Shown here piece by piece: positions 25,101 through 33,510 of a stretch of DNA of 60,000 nt (positions are counted from its first letter, which is position 1; each line of letters starts with the position of its first letter). The translations under genes were made by a program, and so were the position numbers. Under the pieces are notes generated by a model, which worked only from the letters and a program-made list of their open reading frames with translations, made no database searches and had not been told where the DNA came from. The DNA comes from Owenia fusiformis (Eukaryota; Annelida; Polychaeta; Sabellida; Oweniidae), in assembly GCA_903813345.2 (NCBI GenBank), contig CAIIXF020000009.1, positions 13,406,347 to 13,466,346 on the forward strand, given 5' to 3'.

Positions 25101-28100
25101 TAATATAACACTATGCTTTGATTTGATTTAAATGATCAATACTATAGAAATATAAAAGAGGAAAGCTAGTATTCACAATAGTTTGATTTGAATTCACTAA
25201 TCCTTTCAAAGTTAAAATTTATTTTTAAATTTGAATTACTTGTTATAGAAAGGGATGTTTATGCATTTTTTATAACTTATAAAGCTATAAAGGGTTAAGG
25301 GTTATTCATACGGTATAATGCTGGAAGAAGCGTAAATGCTTTTAAAAGAATGTAATGTACAAGGTGACCTTCTAATTCTAATATTGCTTGTGTATGATAT
25401 ACCACTAGAAAGAAAATATAATGTTAACTTTTATATTTAATAAAATGAGATATAATATGACAAATGGTATAGTTTTTTTTCTTTAGATCAGAAATTGTTG
25501 CATGGAAGTACTTCTGTTGGTTAACAAAGAGGCTATGATGGCACTGGCGGATCTGGGGAATTTGGGGCGAAAAAAGGCCTTAAGGCCCCAAAAAGTAAGC
25601 CTTTTTGGTCATTACTGGGCCTTATTTTTTAATTTCAAGCCAAATTTTGAAGAAAATGGGCGTCAAAATTTCTAAATTTGGGCCCACTTTTGGGTTTTAG
25701 GGGCCCAAAAACACAGAATCATTACATTGTCTTCTTTTAGTAAATCTGGTAAGATCAATGGGAACTCCAGGAAATTCTGATATTTCACGCTTTCTATTTA
25801 TCCAAATTGGCCTGTTTCCAGGTTTACAAAAAGTAGACATTAGGGAGGTTAAGATTAGCGTAAAAATATATGTGTACCTATCCCTATTCGTATGTTTGTT
25901 ACGGATGCGTATAGGTAATGCGTATTGCAAAACGAGTTTAAGATTAACGTAAAAAGCTACGAAACCTTATGCTACAATTTATGATAAAAATGACATCCTA
26001 ATTATAGAATTAAAACCATGCGATGGCTTATATGGTACATTACAGTACATGTCACCTCCAAGAATGTTATATACTTCAGAGAGAGCGTGGTGCAGCTACT
26101 GTAGTTGGGAGGGGGTGTTGCTTGTGGGCCAGCAATGAGAGTGACCAAATAGTAAAGTTAAACAATTCAAACCACGAGAAAATGGCTGACTTCATACATT
26201 TACAATAAGCAAAACTTATGAAGAATGTGTAAATTCAACAATTTCATGCATCATCACATGGCATCGTTTATCGCATCAATGAATGTGTTCGACCACTTAA
26301 TTTCTATGTAGATCGAATGAGAAGTGTTTGTTGTTACTATTTTAAAGTTTAATGGATGATATTTGATCTAGAAATGACATAATTTGTTGGATAAAAACAT
26401 ACGTTTTCAAATTACCTATCTTCGGCCATTTATAGGTAATTACGTATCGTGAACCCTATAACTTAGGTAAAATACCGCTTAGTGTTATAACAAACTACGT
26501 ATAGGTATAGGTAAATGGGTTATTTACGCTAATCTTAAACTCTCTAATATAATGATACTTCCCTGAAAAAAGCAAGGAAATATCATGCCTTCATACTTAA
26601 TTTTGTACGAGAAAATAACATGTGCAGGTATAGCAATTTTTTACCAAAATTTTACTTTCCAGCTGAACCTTAATGGTTTTATATTCAAACATTTGTTTCA
26701 AAGGCTGTAAAAAGCGACTTGCCTCATTTGCCTCAACGTAGCTACGCACTTGATATGTATATACTGAATTAAGACTGAATGTATACCAATTGGTATATAG
26801 TATACTGAAAGTAGACTGAAACCATACTGGTAGATCTAATTAACATAATTGAAACATACCTGCCAATGCAATTTTAATATGGGACAATGACTGAAAGTAT
26901 AGTGAAACTAGACTAAAAGTAGGTCTGTCAGTATAGACTGAAGTATACCTGTCAGTATATACTGAACCATATCTTGCAATGGGCTGGGGTAATAGAGTAT
27001 AATTCCTATGTACACTACAGTCTCTGGTATTTTGAGATATTTATTGTATAATAACAGCATTAAGTTATGAATTGGACAAATCTTCAATTGTATCTATGTT
27101 TCCATACTGTGAATGCTTTTGTGTCCAATCTTATAATGAGGATAGCAATCCAAACAAGCACTGCTGGATTTATTAATAAATATTATTCTACTATATGCAT
27201 GTATCTGTAATTGGAACCTGTAGCAATACATGGAGTTAATATGATTTCGTATACATTCACTGGGGTATATGTGTAATTTGACTGATTCTGTTGCTATAGT
27301 AATTGCTTCTGATGAAACCTATTACAATTATTTCTAACACTGACTTTAAAAAGAAAAATTGAAAAAAGAATGATAAAAATATTCACATCAGTTTTCTTAA
27401 CCGAGACAGACACCTGTTGTTTTACCAGGAGCAAAGTTAACTAATATTCTCATAATATGTTCACAGATACACCTACCCCCAGGTCATATGACTGGTTACT
27501 CATGTCTGTGATCTTGTCCAAATTTGCAGTTTGACCATTTTCCCGGCTAGTTGCCCTTACTAATGTCACTGGAGCTTGGTTTGGTGCCATACTATCATCC
27601 AGAATATAACGTTTTTATAAAATGTTTTCCTCAAATGATGTCACCTGTTTGTTTACTGAACTCGATAAGTTGAATATTTATTTCGTGATATTATTTCCTT
27701 GAACATGTGCCACAGCGGAAATATAACTGAAATACCTGTTTACAATGGTATACTGTATATAATATTGATTCTTGAAATTAAAGCAAAATATAGTTATTAA
27801 TTCCTTTTAATCTCAATTCAATAATCCAATTTCTTCGGTTTAATCCTTCACATACTATATTGTAAGTTGACTATATTCTACTTTAGGTATTTCACTTTGC
27901 TTTCAAACCTTCGAAAGAATTTTAATGTTAACCATAAATAGGCAGAATATACAGTGTCACAGTTAGCTAGGTTTCTCACAGTATAAACTTAAAAAGCTGT
28001 TAACGATCTCAATGTATGCTTTTCAGTTTGCATGTGTCAATGTATTATAAATTGCTAATTAGAAGATCACGATATAGTCTGAACAAGATAGCCCATGTAT

Positions 28101-29739
28101 GACATGTAGACGACCCAAACTTTGTTCAGTTGAAGCAATCACTACCTGTATATAGGTAATTAATGAGTAACCAGTATCACTGTTAAAAAAAACTCAACAT
28201 ATATATTTATCTAAGTACTGTATACCCTGTAGGGTCTCTGCTCATGTGTGCATAGCATGACGGGGACAAAATTAGAAACATAAATATGTTTTATCATGAT
28301 TTTTAACACTGAGTGATTTTCATATGCACTGTGAAAGTAACGTTATAGTTGAAAAAGGGAAATGGCGATGAGTCTTACACATTTGGGTGGACATTTTGAA
28401 TTTCACTTAAATGGGCATTGTTCTGGTTTACTATTAGACATATCCTGGCATGATTCCTTCACTCAGTTCTAATGAAGAAAATCCCATGTTAGATCTTGAT
28501 TCATCTATATTTTCTTTAAAGTCAAATAACACACATGTTTATGTCTTTCTCTCTATGGAAAAATAATACTGATATTCTCTTCATTCGAACTATTCCCAAA
28601 AATATTATGAAGCAAATGGCCATCAGAGTTTAGAATGTAAAGTGTAGAGGAAAATCTAGAATTGTTATATGCAACTGGCAAAGAGACCCTAAATTAAACC
28701 TGGTAAATTAACCCAGTCACTTTAACATTTATCAAAAAAAGATAAATATAATATATAATAACAAAATAATTACCATTTTGAAATAATTTATCATTCATAT
28801 CTTCTTAAAATAGCGTGCCTCTTGACATGTCAAAATTATCAACTCTAAGTTAACAAGTACGAATTGACACAAGGACACAAAGTGCTCACTACGTCCACAC
28901 TTTCTGGGCATAATATCTCTGTCTTCATAAAAAAATGTTAACATAGAATTTGCAGTGTTTGTATGCTTGGATGCACGATGACTCAAACACAATGATTGCT
29001 ATCATCATCTAAACAATTAATATTAGCCCAGATTCATATGCCAAAGAGCATCCATGAAATTTTGAAGTGAATCCATCTCATCAATCAACCAAATTAAAAA
29101 CTGAAAAGTTATATTCTGTGACAGTAGATCCAAATTTACCTTAAATTTACCAAGCATGTTCTAAAACTACTGCAAATTCTAAAACTTAGTTCTAGGTGCA
29201 GATCAAGGATGCAAACATAGAGATACAAGGCATTAACATGCAAAATGCCACCGCCTGCCATTAGTAACAGAAGCCAAACTCCAAAAACTGAATGCCAGCC
29301 ACTGAACATAAACTGCCAAACACTGTCCACAAAAAGTTAGAGACTTAATGGCCTTGTCATAACTTGTGGTGGTGACATAAAAAGCATACACATGGCAGCA
29401 AATATATTTGCAATAAAAACAAACCTGTATATATCATGATCATGATGCATGCTTCCTGGCATTCATAGCAAATGAAGTGTACATTTATTTACATACCCCA
29501 AGATCTACAGATTGGTTTTCAATTGGGATAGTGGATGGCAACTTCTGTGGGCCTGGTGACATCATATAAGCCGCTGTCCCCAGTGCTGCTACAGTGGCAG
29601 CAGCCACTACTCCAACTGATGAGCTATCCATGCTATCGGCCTACTGGTCCTACCTAGAGAACAACAAACAAGTATCTTTAGTACATACCCCAAGATCCAC
29701 TGACTGGTTATTAAGCAACTCCTTATCCATGGCTGCCAT
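10024..29739 (-). CDS. ACSL5-like: Long-chain-fatty-acid--CoA ligase, ACSL1/5/6 type, complete multi-exon gene
   Basis: The gene activates long-chain fatty acids in two steps (ATP to acyl-AMP, then CoA thioester), at ER or mitochondrial outer membrane in this family. I assembled 16 constant exons, with canonical splice sites and phase continuity throughout. They sum to 1887 bp, that is 628 residues plus stop, preceded by one of three first exons (17, 45 or 38 residues). With the 45-residue exon the protein is 673 residues, close to ACSL5 and ACSL1. Family motifs are intact: YTSGTTGNPKG (about 251-261, ATP/AMP-binding loop), [16 protein letters not shown] (about 433-439), WLHTGDIG (about 512-519) and [21 protein letters not shown] split across about 531-551. 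NQSV followed by GG and [12 protein letters not shown] resemble ACSL5 most. Introns carry several MITEs, a LINE fragment and minisatellites. No disabling change was seen. Confidence 0.93.
10314..10740. mobile_element. TA-flanked MITE, 427 bp
   Basis: The left end CTGTACCCCCACTAATTTTTG and the right end CAAAAATTACCGGGAGTACAG are inverted versions of each other (about 21 bp, 3-4 mismatches), flanked by TA on both sides. A second internal palindrome, ctcgagttttccaaaactcgag, lies near 10683-10704. No coding frame is present. It sits in ACSL intron 16 only 39 bp from another TA-flanked element with related terminal bases (CTGTA). Confidence 0.75.
10779..11269 (+). mobile_element. TA-flanked transposon remnant keeping a transposase HTH start
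   Basis: Terminal repeats CTGTAGATTGG and CCAATCTACAG are perfectly inverted and continue imperfectly (aatttggcgc / gcgccaaatt); TA flanks both ends. Between about 11059 and 11160 the plus strand encodes [20 protein letters not shown] followed by [16 protein letters not shown]. This resembles the first helix-turn-helix of pogo/Tigger-type transposases (basic start, aromatic-Ser-x-Glu, KxxIAKxAxxHGN, then ARKLNI). The catalytic domain is absent. I read this as an internally deleted copy that retained its first exon. Confidence 0.7.
11360..11533 (-). CDS. ACSL exon 16 of 17 (C-terminal subdomain)
   Basis: Bounded by acceptor TTTGCAG and donor GTGGGT. It encodes 58 residues starting [20 protein letters not shown] and ending GLKSFEQ, a match to the ACSL region before the final exon. 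Phase 0 at both ends. Confidence 0.93.
12162..12358. repeat. Small inverted/direct repeats with CAGGGTGTCC ends
   Basis: The sequence tacagggtatccatgaagtctctttc (12162) recurs as tacagggtgtccatgaagtctcttta (12278), and a diverged inverted copy ends ctcaatgta at 12358. The last two form an 81-bp hairpin flanked by TA. The pattern resembles ends of Tc1/mariner-type MITEs; nothing is encoded. It lies in the intron between ACSL exons 15 and 16. Confidence 0.55.
12386..12529 (-). CDS. ACSL exon 15 of 17 (signature motif)
   Basis: 48 codons between TTGTAG and GTGCGT. They encode [20 protein letters not shown] then [13 protein letters not shown], which carries the Arg/Lys-containing hinge and the fatty-acid-binding signature of ACSL enzymes. 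Both ends are in phase 0. Confidence 0.94.
12783..12834 (+). repeat. Fragment of the CAAGGCATTAACATG interspersed family
   Basis: The stretch reading cactgtccacaaaaaagttg followed by gagaccata matches the second half of the family copies at 15566, 29226 and 30693. Only this internal piece is present, 21 bp from the edge of ACSL exon 14. Confidence 0.6.
12855..12971 (-). CDS. ACSL exon 14 of 17
   Basis: 39 codons between CTTTAG and GTAAGT. They begin [20 protein letters not shown] and include [11 protein letters not shown], the conserved ATP-binding Asp motif. Phase 0 at both ends. Confidence 0.94.
13294..13455 (-). CDS. ACSL exon 13 of 17 (adenine-binding GYGQTE)
   Basis: 54 codons between TTTTAG and GTATGT. 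They encode [20 protein letters not shown] and end FAKDGKGE, which runs straight into VCAKGPN of the next exon. GYGQTE is the adenine-binding motif of the ANL superfamily. Confidence 0.94.
14024..14174 (-). CDS. ACSL exon 12 of 17
   Basis: 151 bp between TTGCAG and GTAAGT; the first base completes a Lys codon from exon 11. It encodes [20 protein letters not shown] and [15 protein letters not shown], the conserved strand before the GYGQTE motif. Confidence 0.93.
14325..14960 (+). mobile_element. 3' fragment of a CR1/L2-like LINE (RT C-terminal region)
   Basis: An open plus-strand frame starting about 14340 and closing at 14879 encodes [51 protein letters not shown] and [14 protein letters not shown]. 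This is the stereotyped region downstream of the reverse-transcriptase catalytic core in CR1/L2-type non-LTR retrotransposons. The polymerase core, endonuclease and ORF1 are missing, so it is a 5'-truncated insertion. It lies antisense in the intron between ACSL exons 11 and 12. The frame is unbroken for about 180 codons, which suggests it is not very old. Confidence 0.85.
15010..15045. repeat. Short GGTATACA tandem repeat
   Basis: ggtatacaggtatacaggtatacag: an 8-bp unit repeated about three times, downstream of the LINE fragment. It could be that element's 3' tail. Confidence 0.6.
15065..15345. repeat. Imperfect long inverted repeat (MITE-like)
   Basis: The left arm ataaggccatcctcctc and tccttctttccccctgc is answered by the right arm gcagggggtaaaaagaaaga and gaggatgatataaggcc. 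The arms are about 75-90 bp with indels and a ~115-bp loop, consistent with a palindromic MITE in the ACSL intron. Confidence 0.6.
15438..15520 (-). CDS. ACSL exon 11 of 17
   Basis: 83 bp between TTTTAG and GTGAGT. It encodes [20 protein letters not shown] then KKQAEVEK, the last Lys codon being split with exon 12. It is the most diverged segment relative to vertebrate ACSL, as expected for this loop region. Confidence 0.9.
15566..15708 (+). repeat. Short copy of the CAAGGCATTAACATG / GGTGACATAA family
   Basis: It starts caaggcattaacatgc and ends aatatgtcaccacttgtggcgacataa. Internally it has ccaactgccaaatgag and caaaaaagttggagac, shared with copies at 29226 and 30693. The 3' end carries a small hairpin (caccacttgtgg). 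It lies in the intron between ACSL exons 10 and 11. Confidence 0.75.
15899..16033 (-). CDS. ACSL exon 10 of 17
   Basis: 135 bp; acceptor TTGCAG and donor GTATTT. It encodes [20 protein letters not shown] followed by [21 protein letters not shown] chose the acceptor at 16034 over a closer AG at 16016 because it restores six residues that align with the ACSL family between FERAVE and GCHIGFF. Confidence 0.9.
16344..16421 (-). CDS. ACSL exon 9 of 17 (LPLAHMFER)
   Basis: 26 codons between TTTTCAG and [26 protein letters not shown] then [15 protein letters not shown] is nearly invariant in ACSL proteins. Phase 0 at both ends. Confidence 0.94.
18120..18193 (-). CDS. ACSL exon 8 of 17
   Basis: 74 bp between TTTTAG and GTAAGT. 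The first two bases complete a Gly codon, giving the [16 protein letters not shown] half of the ATP-binding loop motif; it ends YKIVN. Confidence 0.93.
18709..18892. mobile_element. 184-bp TA-flanked MITE, relative of the 3266-4034 element
   Basis: The ends CAGTAAAACCTGTCTAAT and ATATACAGGTTTTACTG are inverted, with TA on each side. The interior shares 'gttcagat' and 'aacac' subterminal motifs with the 769-bp element near the left end of the window. Confidence 0.82.
18929..18980 (-). CDS. ACSL exon 7 of 17 (first half of the ATP-binding loop)
   Basis: 52 bp between TTTTAG and [23 protein letters not shown], then the first base of a Gly codon. The P-loop-like motif YTSGTTGNPKG is therefore split across exons 7 and 8. 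Confidence 0.93.
20293..20325 (-). CDS. ACSL micro-exon 6 of 17 (11 codons)
   Basis: 33 bp between ATTTTAG and [17 protein letters not shown]. It fits the short variable linker before the [10 protein letters not shown] strand, keeps phase 0, and is required for a continuous protein of normal length. It might be optional, since skipping it would not shift the frame. Confidence 0.82.
20332..20546. repeat. Intronic tandem repeat, ~85-bp unit, about 2.3 copies
   Basis: gggcaaaaactttatatctg, then taaaggtacaacaaaaac, then tgctatttagactaaaat is repeated twice, with a partial third copy starting immediately upstream of the micro-exon acceptor. Confidence 0.7.
20578..20750 (-). CDS. ACSL exon 5 of 17
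   Basis: 173 bp between CTTCAG and GTATGT. Two leading bases finish a Thr codon; then [32 protein letters not shown] and [14 protein letters not shown] follow. It is the ACSL segment after the YIVNK motif. Confidence 0.92.
21132..21333 (-). CDS. ACSL exon 4 of 17
   Basis: 202 bp between TTTCCAG and GTAAGA. It encodes [39 protein letters not shown] and [20 protein letters not shown], nearly invariant in ACSL1/5/6. Confidence 0.94.
21722..21786 (-). CDS. ACSL exon 3 of 17
   Basis: 65 bp between TTTCAG and GTATGA: (N)[21 protein letters not shown]. The Asn codon is split with exon 2, reproducing the ACSL SNNGPCLG-R-x4-PY-W-Y-Q pattern. Confidence 0.92.
21796..22170. repeat. Intronic minisatellite, ~19-23-bp unit
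   Basis: About 15-18 variants of 'acatcaatacaagtaaagtca' in head-to-tail order, with units of mixed length and substitutions, directly upstream of ACSL exon 3. No coding potential. Confidence 0.85.
22573..22737. repeat. Imperfect ~165-bp palindrome
   Basis: Centre near 22650: ttgagtattttgttcagaaa against tttttgaacaagatactcaa. The pairing continues outward through actaatgcct on the left and aggcattagt on the right. It is likely a palindromic MITE in the ACSL intron. Confidence 0.65.
23311..23419 (-). CDS. ACSL exon 2 of 17, first constant exon
   Basis: 109 bp between TTCCAG and [42 protein letters not shown], then the first base of a split Asn codon. All three alternative first exons join here in phase 0, giving NQS(V/Y)DLG|GGVR, which parallels NNQSV...GGARK in ACSL5. 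Confidence 0.92.
23909..23984 (+). repeat. Very short copy of the CAAGGCATTAACATG / GGTGACATAA family
   Basis: caaggcattaactagc, then gccatttgttacaaacaccg, then cttgtggtggtgacataa. Only 76 bp long, but both family termini are present. Confidence 0.72.
23990..25530. other. ACSL intron 1 DNA, nothing recognised
   Basis: AT-rich sequence with no exon, RNA gene or definable repeat that I can see on either strand. Confidence 0.5.
25720..26671 (-). mobile_element. TTAA-family MITE copy interrupted by a nested insertion
   Basis: Read on the minus strand it starts TTAAGGTTCAGCTGGAAAGT at the 26.67 kb end and runs through cctgcacatgttattttctc. After the nested element it resumes with tgtctactttttgtaaacct and aaaagaagacaatg. 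The same order occurs without the interruption at 51513-51870. Nothing is encoded. Confidence 0.7.
25843..26544. mobile_element. Nested TA-flanked element, 702 bp
   Basis: The ends GGGAGGTTAAGATTAGCGTA and TACGCTAATCTTAAACTCTC are inverted (2 mismatches) and flanked by TA. The homologous copy at 51.5 kb has the uninterrupted sequence at this point, so the boundaries are independently supported. The interior has no recognisable transposase. Confidence 0.75.
26755..26975. repeat. Degenerate 'tatactgaa / agactgaa' repeat
   Basis: Variants of tatactgaa, tagactgaa and cctgtcagtata recur irregularly over about 220 bp, with several tata-palindromes. Intronic; no other function seen. Confidence 0.5.
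27477..27590 (-). CDS. ACSL alternative first coding exon C (38 residues, no membrane segment)
   Basis: ATG at 27590 opens [20 protein letters not shown], and the exon ends [10 protein letters not shown] at donor GGG|GTAGGT (phase 0). The product is hydrophilic, with no transmembrane helix. Its final seven residues match those of the other two first exons with a single V-to-Y change, which strongly supports it as a real alternative start to the same protein. A promoter should lie just above 27590, but I cannot define one. Confidence 0.8.
29226..29379 (+). repeat. Copy of the CAAGGCATTAACATG / GGTGACATAA family
   Basis: 154 bp: it starts caaggcattaacatgcaaaa, contains cactgtccacaaaaagttag, and ends cttgtggtggtgacataa. 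It lies just downstream of ACSL first exon B. Confidence 0.78.
29497..29631 (-). CDS. ACSL alternative first coding exon B (45 residues, N-terminal membrane helix)
   Basis: ATG at 29631, preceded by an in-frame TAG, opens [20 protein letters not shown]. The hydrophobic segment covers about residues 6-24, and the exon ends ENQSVDLG at donor GGG|GTATGT (phase 0). The layout (short lumenal or cytosolic end, one helix, Pro-rich linker, NQSV) is that of the membrane anchor of ACSL1/5/6, so this is probably the canonical form. Confidence 0.87.
29689..29739 (-). CDS. ACSL alternative first coding exon A (17 residues)
   Basis: ATG at 29739, preceded in frame by TAA, gives [17 protein letters not shown] up to donor GGG|GTATGT (phase 0). 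The 3' part of this exon and its donor match exon B closely at DNA level (the donors are 192 bp apart), suggesting local exon duplication. There is no membrane segment, so the isoform would lack the anchor. Confidence 0.78.
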
Positions 29740-30480
29740 CCTGCTACTTTATGTGCTTCATCTGGTTTACCTGCTTAAATTGCAGTCATTTAAAAATATA
29801 ATGTGCTCCAGGCCAGAAACAAGCTGTTTTGATAAGGTGAACAATCATAAAGTAGATAAACCAACAGGCTAAGGCTCAATGCATAAACGTGTGCCAATAC
29901 TATCAAAATGACATTTGAAGTGTTGTTCAATCGATCAGCTTTAACTGAACGATTGTCTAAAAAGACATAACTGACCTATTTTTTCAATTTACATGAATAC
30001 ATGTATATCGAGCACCTACCTACTTACCATTTGTGTAAAGTAAATCAGTAATACACACAAGCAGAATACTTGTAAATTAATGTACGGTATGTTTATTCAT
30101 AAAGCGACAAAACATGAAAAAACACAACTGACGTTTGTACATCTACATATTTTATGTACATGTATTACTATAGAAAGGGAGTAACTTTATATCAGACTGT
30201 ATGGTATAGAATGAAAGTAACTGTATGTATATATACTGTATAGACTGTATATATGCACGTTTATCAGACTGTTTGATATATTTAGGGCAACTGTATACCA
30301 TAGTGTTTGATATAAACCTAGAAAGACATTATGCTTTGGTTATGTATCAGATTCACACCTTCCCATACCATTGGGAGCTGACACATGTGTTCATGTACTT
30401 CTATCAACACCTTTTATCAATTAAGGTATATTATACATATTATATTAACTATATTTAAAGCAGTTATACACCCAGAGACC
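29740..30480. other. Probable ACSL 5' flank / promoter region, no element defined
   Basis: AT-rich sequence upstream of the first ACSL exon. I see no clear TATA/initiator combination or CpG-rich block, and no other coding exon. Confidence 0.4.
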
Positions 30481-30502
30481 TAAAAATTAATTTGTTACTT
30501 AA

Positions 30503-30660
30503 GGTACAGCTGGAAAATAACATTTTGGGAAAACTTGAATCTGCCAAATTATAAAATGTTAGACCAAAACAAAAACAATCAAAGTAATGCAATGCTGTCT
30601 AAAACAGACTCTCAGCTAAGATATCTTCTCATTTTAACAAGGATTCAACTTTTGATTCAA
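30503..30660 (+). repeat. End fragment of the TTAA/GGTTCAGCTGG MITE family
   Basis: TTAAGGTACAGCTGGAAAATA followed by acattttgggaaaa matches the left end of the 51513 element (TTAAGGTTCAGCTGGAAAGT, acattttggtaaaa). The other end is not recognisable. Confidence 0.55.
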
Positions 30661-30692
30661 TGCAACATTAGGACCACAATATAATGCATCAA

Positions 30693-30820
30693 CAAGGCAT
30701 TAACATGCAAAATGTCACCACCAGCCATTTGTTACAAACACTGACTGCCAAACACCAACCACCAAACACCATTCACAAAAAAGTTGGAAACTATATTAAA
30801 GCACTACTTATGGTGCTGAG
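30693..30820 (+). repeat. Copy of the CAAGGCATTAACATG family with a decayed 3' end
   Basis: It has caaggcattaacatgcaaaa, tgtcaccaccagccatttgt, and accattcacaaaaaagttgg. The terminal ggtggtgacataa is degraded to ggtgctgagag. Confidence 0.7.
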
Positions 30821-31485
30821 AGAACTTTTAACTTCACCCCACCTTTAAAAGGCACATGTAACCTTGGCTCACAAAAGTTAAAAATCAAAATCTGAATGAA
30901 TTATGAGATTAACAATGAAATAAGACATGTCTCAAGAACAATAAATTACACTTAAATTATAATTAATATGATCTGTAGTCTAGTCTAACCATTTATCAAA
31001 TGTTATAATGATAAATGATATGTTCTTACCTTCAGAGTTCAAAAAGTATATTATACTACTATTGATATATTAAGTATTTGGCACTGACAGCCCCTGCAGA
31101 TTTATTTGGTCATATATATTGACAATTGATTGATGTAAAAGATTGCATGTACACTATGTCTATGAAGCCGACATATCAATCTTTGAACCTTTCCTTCTGA
31201 TATTGACACATTACTTTGGACCTCTGTCAGTCTGTACTATCTTTATGTAAGTGGCTGCTTTGATAGAACAATAGGTGAGAAAGTATACTTCAGGTCATTA
31301 ATGAGATGAGATTATGGTAGCGGGAATGGTAGCTTAGTGAAAATACATTTACCACACATGTTACGATGATCACCAATGGGGGATACATGGGGGTTGTCCC
31401 AGAAGTAATGCACTATATGCTTCTGTAACTTATTTTAATATTCTTCAATTCAGCTGAAATTTTGTAATTATTGCAATTGAAGTGC

Positions 31486-33510
31486 TATTGAAATCGAAGC
31501 TTGTATTTGCGAATGCAAGCTATTGGCTAGCAGGTTGATTGCAATTAGATTGCAAACTCATACTACCTGTGTCCCGTTAGCTCTCACCCCAAACCAAGAA
31601 GCTGAGCTAAATAACGAATTAACCTGAGCAACTAACACCGACATTGAGGTGTTCTGAATTGTAAATAGCGGAAGTTCACCTGGCGCTACGCAAAACACAT
31701 TTTAAGTTTGTTTGATCCTCGGGGTGGAAAATTTTCTAAGAGGCTCCGTTAAGGAAAAAATGACTTTAAGAGCTGGATGGAATTTCTGTGTATGTTTTAT
31801 TATATTAGGGTGCCCTGCATAAAACATTTCGCCTGCGAAGTATATAACTCTTGCGAACATATCTAAATACTGGTCCGAAGAAGACATACCTTGAATTTTT
31901 TAGAAAAAATTGGCTAAAAATGGAAACTACAAGAAGTCAAAATGTTCAACTCAAACAAAGTTGTAGCTATTCTATATCAATATTTTGTGTTATGTAAGGT
32001 TTCTCAGATGTTTCAAGACCTTCATTAGTATACTTGTGTCTGGAAATGTGACATTTAAGGACAAAATTTGGCATTTTTAATCATTTTCGCTTTCAGCATT
32101 AACATATAGTTCCTTATATCTCAAGTTTAATGCTGACTGGTTGTTGCATTTTTGATTAAATCTGTGCTTGTACATGTATTCTTCCATTTAAGGTATAGAA
32201 AATGTATAGTGGACAACCAATGTTCGTATGAGAGCTTTCAGATCTCCCCTACCCCATTTAATATGGAAAATTACCGAAAAATATGAAAAAATAAAATAAC
32301 TTAAAATTATAAACTTTAACAAAGTTGTAGCTATTCTATGTCAATATTATATGTTATTTAATGTTTTTTAGATATTTTAGAACCTATTTTTGTATACAAA
32401 TGGCTAGAAATGAGACATTTAAGGACAAAACTTGGCATTTTTTTTATCATTTTAGCTTTCAGCAGTAATATATAATTCCTCATATCTTGAGTTTTATGCT
32501 GTCTGATCGTTGCATTTTCAATTAAATCTGTTCTTGTACATGTCTTCTTACATTTAAGATATAAAAAATGTATAGTAGACATACAATGTTCATATTAGAG
32601 GTTTCAGATCTCCCCTACCCCATCAATTATGGAAAATAAACGAGAAATATGAAAAAATAAAATAACTTGAAATTATAGACTTTCATAAAGTTGTAGCTAT
32701 TCTTTTATCAATATTATGTGTTATTTAATGTTTTTAAGATTTTTCAGAACTTTTATTGGTATTCAAGTGGCTAGAAATGAGATATTTAAGTGCAAAACTT
32801 GGCATTTATTAATCAATGCTGCTTTCAGCAGTAATATATAGATCCTCATATCTTGAGTTTTATGCTGACTGGTTGATGCATTTTTGATTAAATCTGTTCT
32901 TGTACATGTCTTATTCCATTTAAGGTACTGAAAATGTATAGTGGACAAACAATGTTCATATTAGAGCTTTCAGATCCCCCCTACCCCATTTATTAGGGAA
33001 GATGACTGGAAAATATAAAGAATAACTTCAAACTACCAGTATAAACTTTAACAAAGATGTAATTATTCTTTATGTGTTATTGATTGCTGTAATTAATGTT
33101 TCAGGACCTTCATTAGTATACTAGTGTCGAGAAATTAGACATTTAAAAACAAAATTTGGCATTTTTCATCATTTCCACCTTTAGCAATAACATATAGTTC
33201 TTTATATCTTGAGTTTTATGCTGATTGGTTGATGGATTCTTGATCAAATCTGTTCTTTTGCCTGCCAACTTTGATTTAAGGTATTTAAAAATGTATATTG
33301 GAAAGCCTGTCATTATTCGTATTAGAGCTTACATATCTCCCCTACCCCATTTATTTTGAAAAAAATAACCAGAAATATAAAAAACCAAACAATTTCAAAG
33401 TATAGACTTTAACAAAGTTGTCGCTATTCTAGATCAATACTATGTATTATTTGATATTTTTCAGATGTGTCAGGAACTTCATGAGTATGCAAGTCTAAAA
33501 ATTAGACATT
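31486..33510 (+). repeat. Left arm of a large foldback-like element, ~365-bp tandem units
   Basis: From about 31890 the arm consists of about four and a half tandem units of 361-366 bp. The landmark 'agatctcccctaccccat' (and variants) recurs at 32241, 32607, 32973 and 33334. Each unit also has 'acaaagttgtagctattct' and 'ttaaggacaaaa-ttggcat'. Outside the array (31486-31890) is a unique segment shared with the right arm, including a minus-strand frame beginning MSSSDQYLDMFARV. The arm is inverted relative to 37320-38970. Confidence 0.82.
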
